Source: Fontisphaera persica (lineage in GTDB: Bacteria; Verrucomicrobiota; Verrucomicrobiia; Limisphaerales; Fontisphaeraceae). Taken from it: a stretch of 64,000 nt of DNA. Shown piece by piece: positions 54,323-62,900 of the stretch (positions within the stretch are counted from its first letter, which is position 1; every line of letters begins with the position of its first letter). Made by a program: the position numbers and the translations under genes. Location of the stretch: NCBI RefSeq assembly GCF_024832785.1, contig NZ_CP116615.1:3038001-3102000 (forward strand), given 5' to 3'. The notes beneath the pieces are model-generated. The model saw nothing but the letters and a program-made list of their open reading frames with translations. It made no database searches and was not told the DNA's origin.

Positions 54323-57193
54323 ATGCGTACACGCATCCTGTTGACCCTGTTGGCCTCGGCATCCTGGCTGAGCGCGGCGCTGGTCCCCATCCACCTGCGC
54401 TGTGAATATCTGGAAAATCCCGTGGCGGTGGAGACCACCCTCCCCCGTTTGAGCTGGGAAGTCACTTCCGCCGCCCGCGGCCAGTCTCAGACCGCCTACC
54501 GCGTGCTGGTGGCCAGCTCGGCGCGCAAGCTGGCCCAGGACATCGGTGATTTGTGGGACAGCGGCAAGGTGGCCAGCGGGCGGACATCGCAAATCGAGTA
54601 TCGCGGCCAGGCCCTGCGCTCGCGTCAGGAGGCCTATTGGAAGGTGAAAGTGTGGGACAAAGACGACCAGCCCTCCGCCTGGAGCCAGCCGGCGCAATGG
54701 ACCATGGCCCTGCTCGAGCCGTCCGACTGGCAGGCGGAATGGATTACCTTCAACCAAAAAGCGCCCTTCCACACCAATCGAGCCGAGCTTTACCTGCCGC
54801 CTGCGCGTTATTACCGCCGCGAATTCGTGCCCGCCAAGCCTGTGCGCCGCGCCCTTTGGCGGGCCACGGCACTGGGCATCTATGAGCTGCAGGTCAACGG
54901 CCGCAAGGTGGGCGATGCTTATTTCACGCCGGGCTGGACCGATTACCGCCAGCGCGTGTACTACCAGACCTACGACGTCACGCATCTGCTCAAGCCCGGC
55001 CCCAACGCGCTGGGCGCCATCGTGGCCGAAGGCTGGTACTCCGGCTACCTGGCGTACGGTTTGCTCGTGGGCCTGGGCCCCCATAAAACCGGCCGCGACA
55101 TCTACGGGCGCACCCCGGCACTCATGGCCCAACTGGAATTGGAATACAGGGATGGCTCGCGTGAAATTGTGCCAACGGATGGCAGTTGGAAAACCACCAG
55201 CCTGGGGCCGGAACGTGAGGCGGACATCCTGATGGGCGAGGTGTATGACGCCCGCCTGGAAATGCCCGGATGGTCCCGTGCCGGTTTCGATGACCGGCAA
55301 TGGGAGCCGGTGCTGCCCGCCGCCATTTACAGCCATCAAATGGCGCCCTTTTTCGACAATGAAGGCCGCGTCCGGATGATGGACTTTGGTTTCATTCGCC
55401 CCGCCAAATTGGAGGCCTACCCCGCCCCGCCCGTGCGGGTGACCCAGGAAATCAAACCTCTCCGCATCACTTCGCCCACGAATAATGTTTATATCTTCAA
55501 CCTCGGCCAAAACTTTGCCGGCATCGTCCGGCTCAAAGTCAAAGGGCCGGCGGGCACGAAAATCACCCTGCGCTATGGAGAGATGCTCTATCCGGACGGC
55601 CGGTTGATGACCGAAAACTTGCGCAAAGCCCGCGCCACCGATACCTACATCCTCAAGGGCGACCCCAAGGGAGAGGTATGGTCACCCCGCTTCACCTTCC
55701 ACGGCTTTCAATATGTGGAAGTCACCGGCCTGCCCGGCAAGCCGGAGCCGGACACCATCACGGGCTTGGTGTTGCATTCGGATGTGCCGCTCAAGAGCAG
55801 TTTTCAATGCTCCGACCCGGTCATCAACCGTTTATTCCAGAACATCGTCTGGACGCAGCGCGCCAATTTCCTGGAGCTGCCCACCGACTGCCCCCAGCGC
55901 GACGAGCGCGAAGGCTGGATGGGCGATGCCCAAATCTACGCCCGCAGCGCCACCTACAACGCCGACGTGGCCGCCTTTTACTCCAAATGGCTGCGCGAAG
56001 TGGTGGAAGCCCAGTTCGATTACGGTCCCTACCCCGATTACTGCCCCTATCCCTTCATGGTGGGCCGCGGCGGCGTGGCCACCGGTTGGACGGACGCGGG
56101 GATTATTGTGCCCTACACCGTCTGGAAAGTGTACGGGGACACGCGCCTGATTGACCGGATGTGGCCTTCCATGACGCGCTTCATGCAGTGGCGCCGCAAG
56201 GTGGCCAAAGATTACCTCGGCATTGCCCATCCCGATGGCAATGGTTACGGTGACTGGCTCAATCTCAATGAACCCACCCCGCTGGATTATCTGGATACCA
56301 TCTATTTCGGCTACACCACCCGCCTGATGGCGGAAATGGCGGCCGCCCTGGGACGCAGCGAAGAAGCGGCCGACTACCAGGACCTGTTCCAAAAAATCCG
56401 CAAGGCCTTCACCACCAAGTACGTCAAGCCGGACGGCACCTTTACCGTGGACACCCAGACCGCTTATGCCACCGCCATTTATTCCGGGGTATTGCCCGAG
56501 GAGCTCCGTGAAAAAGCCGGGGCGCGGCTGGCGCAGAAAATCAAGGAGCGCGATCATCGCATGGCCACTGGTTTTCTGGGCACGCAACCGTTGCTGCCCG
56601 CCCTGACCGCCAGCGGCCACCATGACCTGGCAGTGCGTCTTTTCCAGAGCCGGCGGTTTCCGTCCTGGGGTTTTGAAGTGGAACAAGGCGCCACCACCAT
56701 CTGGGAACGCTGGGACAGTTACACGAAGGAATTTGGCTTCAACGGCGCCGCCGGCAATCAGAACGCTTCCATGAATTCCTTTGCCCATTATGCCTTTGGC
56801 GCCGTCTGTGAGTGGATGTTTGTCACTCTGGCCGGCGTGGATACGGCACGGGATGGTTTCCGCCAACTGGTGCTCAAACCGCATCCCCCCACCCCGGGCA
56901 GCAACCCGGAAAATCCTCCCATCTCCTGGGTCAAAGTTGCCTATGACTCCATCAATGGCCCCATTAAAGTCCATTGGCAACGAAACTCGGGGGTGTTTGA
57001 TTATGCCGTGACCCTCCCTGCCAATACCACGGCCACCCTCTATCTGCCAGCCAGCCGCTTGGAGGCAGTGTTTGAAGACGGCAAGCCGCTGGCCAAAGCG
57101 CGAGGCGTCAAGATTCTGGGGTTTGAAAACCAGCGGGCCATTCTGGAATTGGGCAGCGGCAGCTACCGTTTTACGTCCCTGGTGACGCCTTGA
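54323..57193 (+). CDS. Exported alpha-L-rhamnosidase, GH78
   Basis: 956 residues from MRTRILLTLLASASWLSA, a signal peptide. Typical GH78 order: an N-terminal Ig-like Bac_rhamnosid_N (RCEYLENPVAVETTLPRLSWEV), beta-sandwich carbohydrate-binding part (GIYELQVNGRKVGDAYFTPGWTDYRQRVYYQTYDVT), the (alpha/alpha)6 catalytic barrel with DCPQRDEREGWMGDAQ (general-acid region) and GATTIWERWDSY, and a C-terminal beta domain. It releases terminal L-rhamnose from pectin-like or algal glycans or glycosides outside the inner membrane, feeding RhaT and RhaA. The ATG lacks a Shine-Dalgarno (ACTTTT precedes it). Confidence 0.96.
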   Translation: MRTRILLTLLASASWLSAALVPIHLRCEYLENPVAVETTLPRLSWEVTSAARGQSQTAYRVLVASSARKLAQDIGDLWDSGKVASGRTSQIEYRGQALRSRQEAYWKVKVWDKDDQPSAWSQPAQWTMALLEPSDWQAEWITFNQKAPFHTNRAELYLPPARYYRREFVPAKPVRRALWRATALGIYELQVNGRKVGDAYFTPGWTDYRQRVYYQTYDVTHLLKPGPNALGAIVAEGWYSGYLAYGLLVGLGPHKTGRDIYGRTPALMAQLELEYRDGSREIVPTDGSWKTTSLGPEREADILMGEVYDARLEMPGWSRAGFDDRQWEPVLPAAIYSHQMAPFFDNEGRVRMMDFGFIRPAKLEAYPAPPVRVTQEIKPLRITSPTNNVYIFNLGQNFAGIVRLKVKGPAGTKITLRYGEMLYPDGRLMTENLRKARATDTYILKGDPKGEVWSPRFTFHGFQYVEVTGLPGKPEPDTITGLVLHSDVPLKSSFQCSDPVINRLFQNIVWTQRANFLELPTDCPQRDEREGWMGDAQIYARSATYNADVAAFYSKWLREVVEAQFDYGPYPDYCPYPFMVGRGGVATGWTDAGIIVPYTVWKVYGDTRLIDRMWPSMTRFMQWRRKVAKDYLGIAHPDGNGYGDWLNLNEPTPLDYLDTIYFGYTTRLMAEMAAALGRSEEAADYQDLFQKIRKAFTTKYVKPDGTFTVDTQTAYATAIYSGVLPEELREKAGARLAQKIKERDHRMATGFLGTQPLLPALTASGHHDLAVRLFQSRRFPSWGFEVEQGATTIWERWDSYTKEFGFNGAAGNQNASMNSFAHYAFGAVCEWMFVTLAGVDTARDGFRQLVLKPHPPTPGSNPENPPISWVKVAYDSINGPIKVHWQRNSGVFDYAVTLPANTTATLYLPASRLEAVFEDGKPLAKARGVKILGFENQRAILELGSGSYRFTSLVTP

Positions 57194-57822
57194 CGCGCGC
57201 CAATTTTCACAATAGCGCTCGGCACGTGGTTTGCTGCTAATGCAACCATGCGAATTGAGTTGCAATTGGTTGAGTTTGAGCGCGGCACCTGTGCCATCAT
57301 CCCGGTGGCAGCAGCGCCCACCAAACCGGCTTTGGTTAACCAATTGAATATCAGCCGGTTCGCCATTTCGCAAACTACCGGCATGCTGGAAAGCTCAAGG
57401 AAGCGTCCCTACAGCCGCTGCCTGACAGTCGAAGCACCAGTGTGCCAGAATGACACCCGCAAACCGCGTCAAAGGGAGCAAACCGTTACAAAAAGTGACC
57501 GGGCACAAACTGTTCCCATCGCTTTTGGTGAACCTGTGGCTTATACTGTGCCGCTGGTGTTTACCAATTAACCAGTGACCCGTGCTGGCGAACGGGCAAA
57601 AAGGATGGCCGCGAGGGATAAGCGCGGCGTGGCCGGGTAAAGGGATGAAGGCTCGTGCTTTCCGTGTTTTTTGGAGGATGCCGTCGCCGCAAACCAAGCT
57701 CTGATTGCGCGCCTTTTCCAAGTCTGGAGATTGGGGATTTGCCTCTTTAGCTCAAGCCTTGGCCCCGCGATGTCATTTGACATTGGGCATCCTTGCGCTA
57801 ATGGTCAAACAGGGAATTGATT
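57194..57822 (+). other. 629-bp interval without a supportable gene
   Basis: Between the GH78 stop and the 2Fe-2S ferredoxin. A 107-codon open frame at 57248-57571 (plus) has no recognisable family, a start with no ribosome-binding site and unbalanced composition; I do not call it. The base composition is visibly less GC-rich than the flanking genes around 57330-57560. No hairpin with T-run and no tRNA-like fold found by eye. The last ~50 bp hold the possible ferredoxin promoter. Confidence 0.5.
57777..57805 (+). promoter_or_regulatory. Possible promoter of the 2Fe-2S ferredoxin gene
   Basis: A perfect -35 TTGACA at 57777-57782 and a weak -10 (TAATGG at 57799 with 16-bp spacing, or AATGGT at 57800 with 17). 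The predicted start site would leave a leader of only about 10 bases before the ATG at 57823. Confidence 0.35.
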
Positions 57823-58110
57823 ATGCCTAAGATTACGATATTGCCCGCCAACGTATCGGCGGAAGTGGAAGCGGGAGAAAACTTGATTGAAGCTGGCGAG
57901 CAGGCCGGGGTGGAGATGGAGGCCGGGTGCTTTAATTGCAGTTGCGGCACCTGCGTCTGTGAGGTGGTCAGTGGCATGGAAAACATCACCGAACCCACGC
58001 CGGAAGAATTGGATGTTTTGGATGCCTGGAATCGGGACCCGGAAAAATACCGGTTGACCTGCTGCAACAAAATCCTGCGCGGCGAGGTGGTGCTGCGGCA
58101 GATTCATTAA
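57823..58110 (+). CDS. 2Fe-2S ferredoxin with extra cysteines
   Basis: 95 residues, beta-grasp fold. The cluster ligands are C36, C41 and C44 (C-x4-C-x2-C in CFNCSCGTC) and C80 or C81 (LTCCNK), a spacing like adrenodoxin/Isc-type ferredoxins. Three additional Cys (C39, C46 and the other of C80/81) are unusual. Start at ATG 57823. Followed after 116 bp by the YbjN-like gene; no reductase is adjacent, so its electron partner is unknown. Confidence 0.9.
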   Translation: MPKITILPANVSAEVEAGENLIEAGEQAGVEMEAGCFNCSCGTCVCEVVSGMENITEPTPEELDVLDAWNRDPEKYRLTCCNKILRGEVVLRQIH

Positions 58111-58226
58111 AGCCTGTTTTTCGCGGTTGACCGTTTTGGGGCAAAGGGGCAAGCTATGGCCAGCAAGCAGTAGCACTTTGCGGCCGGTCAAATTATTTCA
58201 ACCACAAACCCCAACCCCTCCTGCAT

Positions 58227-58667
58227 ATGTTAATTGGCTCCAAAACCGGCGACCCCCGGGTGGCCAAACTCCTGGACATTCTCGAACTCAAATATCGTGT
58301 GGATGCCGAAGGTGATTTCCAAGTCAGCTTCCAGTTTGAAAACAACCGCCATCAAACGGTTTTTATCCGCTCGGCCACCACCCACCTAGGGCCACTGGAA
58401 ATTCGGGAAATTTTCAGTGTGGGCTACGAAAGCGAAGGCCCGCTGCCGGGGGATGTCGCCAACGCGCTGCTGGTGCACAATGCCCACGTGAAACTGGGTG
58501 CCTGGAGCTTGTTGCGCTCCAGCAACTCCAATCACTGCTACGCCGCTTTTACCGCCCAAATTGCCGCAGACACCGACCCGACTTCTTTGTTGACCACCAT
58601 CAGCGCGGTGGTGGAAACCGCGGACAAAGCCGAGTCGCTGTTGAACGACGGCGAGGATAAGTTTTAA
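58227..58667 (+). CDS. YbjN-like / secretion-chaperone-like protein
   Basis: 146 residues, acidic, no signal or membrane segment. Predicted alpha-beta sandwich: KLLDILELKYRVDAEGDFQVSFQFENNRHQTVFIRS, then REIFSVGY, NALLVHNAHVKLGAWSLL and a helical end TTISAVVETADKAESLL. This is the layout of YbjN and type III chaperone-like domains, which share a fold. Function unknown. Convergent with the SGNH hydrolase, with only 20 bp between stops. Confidence 0.6.
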   Translation: MLIGSKTGDPRVAKLLDILELKYRVDAEGDFQVSFQFENNRHQTVFIRSATTHLGPLEIREIFSVGYESEGPLPGDVANALLVHNAHVKLGAWSLLRSSNSNHCYAAFTAQIAADTDPTSLLTTISAVVETADKAESLLNDGEDKF

Positions 58668-58687
58668 GCTTCCGCAGCGGGCGCCTT

Positions 58688-59812
58688 TTATTGTGAGCCG
58701 GGACGCGCCGGAGGCGGGGCGATTTGCGGCAGGATGAGGCCTGCCAGCGCTTCCCCAATCAAGTTGTGGGCTTTTTCCGTCAGATGCCACTGCCCGTGGG
58801 CGCGAAAAATCACTGAGCAGTCAGGCAAGTTTCCAAAAAGGTTGGTGCTCCACAACACCGAATCGGCCGAGGCCACGGCCACTTCGCGCAAGGCCGGCGG
58901 CAGGGACGGCTCAAAGGAGGCCGGTCCTGTGCGGTTGGGAATCTCCACCACAATGAGTTTTATACCGTGGCTGCGGCAGGTTTGGCCCATGCGCTGCAAC
59001 AAGGCTGCCGTTAACTTTTCCTGGTACTGCCGGGCGGCGGCCCATTGATTGGTCATGCCCACGGTGTATTCCACGGGCGCGGCCTCGGCCGCCTGCTGCG
59101 AGAGGCGGTTTTTCATGAACACCCAAATGTTGTTCATCACCAGGCTGTACAGGTAGGAATGCTGGCTGAGCCAGCGCGTCACGGGAAAGTTTTGGAAAGG
59201 CCGCAGCACCCGCACCCCGGGGATATGCGCCATTTTATTGGTGACCAACTGGCCATCTTGCAGGCCAAAAAGGCCGCATTTGGCGTTGTCGTCCAAATCG
59301 TTGGCATAGAACCCCAACACCACATAGTCGGGGCGGTACTTCAAACCTTCCTGCTCCAGAAAAATGAGCTGTTCCGCGGTGCCAAAACCTGAAATGCCGG
59401 CATTAAAAACCTCCAGCGGAAGGCGGCGTGCGGCAGCCGCCTGCTCCAGGACTTGCGCATAGGTGTCGGACTGGCCGCACTCAAAACCCTGGGTGTGCGA
59501 ATCCCCCAGGCATAGCACCCGCCGCACCCCCGGTCCTTTGTCGTAGGCATAGTCATGGGTGTCACGGAATCCCTGCGCGTTGATTTGGAAGCGCCATGAG
59601 CCATCCACGCTGCGGTGGTAAAAAGTCGTGTTGGGCCGCAGGCGGCGCAAGGTGAAAGGCCCATATTGAGCCTCTTCGTGAAAGCGGGGAAACAGGACAA
59701 TTTTTTCCCGGAATACCAGCCGCACAAACAGCTCGCCCGCCCCCAAAAAGAGGGCTAGAAACAAAACAACGCCCATCAGCCGGGCCAGGCGGCGTTTGCC
59801 GGTTTTAGTCAT
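58688..59812 (-). CDS. Membrane-anchored SGNH/GDSL-family hydrolase
   Basis: 374 residues. N-terminal membrane segment (about 9-27), then the block I motif LGDSHTQGFE with nucleophile S105, block II/III FNAGISGFGTAEQ and YANDLDDNA, and the terminal His in GQWHLTEKAHNLIGE. It is probably an esterase or acetyl-transfer-related enzyme acting on glycans or cell-envelope components. Start ATG 59812; a longer frame to 59905 lacks similarity. Upstream neighbour on the same strand is the giant CotH protein, 121 bp away. Confidence 0.85.
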   Translation of the reverse strand: MTKTGKRRLARLMGVVLFLALFLGAGELFVRLVFREKIVLFPRFHEEAQYGPFTLRRLRPNTTFYHRSVDGSWRFQINAQGFRDTHDYAYDKGPGVRRVLCLGDSHTQGFECGQSDTYAQVLEQAAAARRLPLEVFNAGISGFGTAEQLIFLEQEGLKYRPDYVVLGFYANDLDDNAKCGLFGLQDGQLVTNKMAHIPGVRVLRPFQNFPVTRWLSQHSYLYSLVMNNIWVFMKNRLSQQAAEAAPVEYTVGMTNQWAAARQYQEKLTAALLQRMGQTCRSHGIKLIVVEIPNRTGPASFEPSLPPALREVAVASADSVLWSTNLFGNLPDCSVIFRAHGQWHLTEKAHNLIGEALAGLILPQIAPPPARPGSQ

Positions 59813-59933
59813 GGCATTTGCGTTGAACAACACGCCCGACACATACTTGTGCCCGGCCTGCGATTCAGCGGGGGGTTTGTTAACAAGCGCGTTGGGCAAT
59901 GTCAACGCATGAAGCCCCTGAGCTGTTTTACGT

Positions 59934-62900
59934 TCAAGGCGTCGGCCGCCAGGCCTTGATGCGGTAGTAGATTTGCGGGGTGGTGCGAGCCGTTGGGTCT
60001 ATGAGAAGAACGGTATTGGTGGCGCTCTGCGCGGGCAGATTGGTCCAAACTGTCCACGGTCCCGGCCCCAGCGGAGAAAGATACTCCACCACATAGGCAA
60101 TTTCCGGCTGGGCAGTAAAACGCAAAACAGCGCCTTGAGTCGAATCCATGGCAAATCCTTCCACCTTGAGGACACTGCGCGCATCCAGGGGATGTGTGCC
60201 GCTAAGGTATTCCTCGTAGTTGGTGCGGCCATCACCGTCCGGGTCATCATCCCGCCCTTGCCCTGGCCCGCTGCCCAAGCCATAACGAGCTTCCCAGTCG
60301 TCGGGCAGGCTGTCCCCGTCCCCATCCGGCCTCCCCACAGTGATTACTGCCACCGCTGTGGTGGCAGCGCCGTAGGCATTGGTAATGACCAGGTAATAAC
60401 CGCCGTCATTGATGCCAGCCTGAAGGTTGGTGAGAGTCAGGCTGTTGGTGCGCGCCCACGGGATGGGTTCGCCTAAAACATTATACCACTGAAATCCCAG
60501 TGGCGCCGTGCCGGCCACGCCCGCCGTGAGGGTGACATTGGTGCCGGCCGGCGCGGTGCGGCTGGCCGGTTGATTGGTGATTAACGGCCAGGAAAGCACG
60601 GTCACGTTGCAAAAGAGGCTGGCGCCGGAGCCGGCCAGATTGGTGGCGATGATGCGGTAGATGCCCGCATTGGTGATTTGAATGTTGGGCACAAGGAAGA
60701 CCGGATTGGTAACTTCGCTCACCCGGTTTTCCAAAATCACCGGCACGCGCTGGAATTGATAATAGAACGGCGGCGGATAACCGGAAAACACCGGCGCAAA
60801 CACAATATCCACACCCGCCGTGACGGTGAGCGTGGCAGGGATGCCCTGCACCGTGGTCACCCGCCGCATAGGTTGCACCCAGGCGGCCGCACTCAGGCGT
60901 GTCCCCACCATATCGGTCACCCGGACACGATAAGCCCCTTCGTGCGCAATTTGCACATTGGTCAGCGATAACGTCGCGCTCGTCGCGCCGGGGATGTCCA
61001 CGCCATCTTTTTGCCATTGATAGGCCAGCGGCCAGGGACTGCTGGCGGTGACACTTAAAGTCACGTTGCCGCCCACCAGGACATTCGTGCCCAGCGGCGG
61101 CTGGACAATGGCAGGCAGGGATAACACCGCCAGTGCGGCGGCCTCACTGACGGCCACTCCATAAGCATTGGCCGCGCCCACCGAATAGTTGCCCTGCTGC
61201 GCCAAGGTCACGTTGGTCAGCGTCAGAATGCCGGTGGTGTTGGTGGCAATCAGGGTGCCTTTATGACGCCAGTAGTAGATGATCGGGCCATCGCCGGACG
61301 CGGCGACGGCAAAGGTCACAGTGGCTTCCTCCACCACCGTCTGGCTCTGCGGTTGCTGTGTGAACACGGGCGCCGCTCCGGCCACCCCGCCACCGGCAAC
61401 AGCCGGCCATGCCGCCCGCCAGTGGGCGGGATCGTTGGCATACGCGCGCAAATCCATGCGCTGCAGCGACGCGCCAAAACCATCGGCACCGCCGGGCCAG
61501 GGAGCATTATCACGATAGCTCACCTGTTCCAACATCACCTCGCCCCAAAAGCCCGTGGCAAATTCCACCGGCGCCTTAAGTTCCACATCCTCCCCGGAAT
61601 TATCCAGTTTGCCCAAAAATGCGCCGTAAATGGGAATCTCCTGGTGCACTCCATATTTCTGGCGGAAGACGGCCAGCTCCTCCGGATTATTTTGGGGATT
61701 AAAATTGACGACCATCAACCGGCCGGTGGGAGGCAGCCAAAGATTGGTGGGGAAAACAAAATCCACCCCGCCGGAGATGCGCCACGTGTTGGTGGGCGAT
61801 GCCGGGTCAAACAAAGGCACGGCGTTGGTGGTGAGGTTGGCCAGCACCAGGTACTCCTCGCGGCTGTTGTCATTCGTGCCGATGTCCGGCGGCCGGTACA
61901 TGATTTCCGCAATGACCACCGGCCCCACAGCCGGGCCGGCATTCGCCTCTCCGAGAGTTGGCCGCGCCTGGCGCACAAAGTGCTCCGCCCCGGTACTGGT
62001 CACGTGCCGCCCCACGGTGACGCCTGCCTCAGTGCCGCGGAAGTTGAACCCGTGAAAATAGCCGGTGAGCCGGCCCTGGGCATCCGCGGCAAACAGCGCC
62101 ACTTCACCGCCACTGCCACTCCACGTCAGATTGCCGGCCGCGGCCAGAAACTCGCCCTCGTTCAACACAAAATAACCACCGGCGGGGATGACTGTGCCCG
62201 GCGGAAATTGGTATTTGAACGGCTGGCCCAAATCATCCGTCAACCACCAACCACTGATATCTGCGGGCGTGGCGCCCACGTTCGCCAGTTCCACCGCGCG
62301 CACCTGCCCTGCGGCAGGATGGGCCAGCACTTCATTCACCACTACCGCCGGGAACAAGGGTGGCGCCACATTGGCGCTGCACGGGTTCCCGTTAAAGGCG
62401 CCACTGGCCCGCCAGTTGGCGTGGTTATCCCACAAGGAAGCAGGCGCGTTTTCGTCCACCACCACCAGCGAGAAACCATAACCATCAGTGATGGGATACC
62501 AGCCGTCCCCATAAGCAAAGCGCAGGAGGGTGCGGCCCGCCGCGTCCACCAGATGGAGCGTCTCGCCTGCGTTGCTGAGCTGGCCGACATACACTCCGGC
62601 CACGGGCAGGTTGGTGCCGTAGCGGAGGGCGAAAGCGGCCCGGTCCCTGACAATGACTACCCGTTCACCCGGCGCCAGGGTGCCGTCCGCAAACTGGAAG
62701 GTAATACCTTCAATGAAGCGTACGCCCGCCAGTGCCACCGTTTGCGTGCCCACATTGCGCAGCTCCACGTATTCAAACAAGTCTTTGTCCGCGAAGCCGG
62801 CGGCCAGCTCCGCCGCCGTGGGCGGGGCGGGATGGTACATCAGCTCTGTAACGCGCAAAGCAGGCAGCTCCGGGGTAAGGAAGTCTGCCTCCAACAGCGC

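Noticed and set aside
57248-57571. 107-codon open frame in the gap after GH78
   Set aside because: No recognisable family, no ribosome-binding site and weak coding character; noted in the gap entry only.
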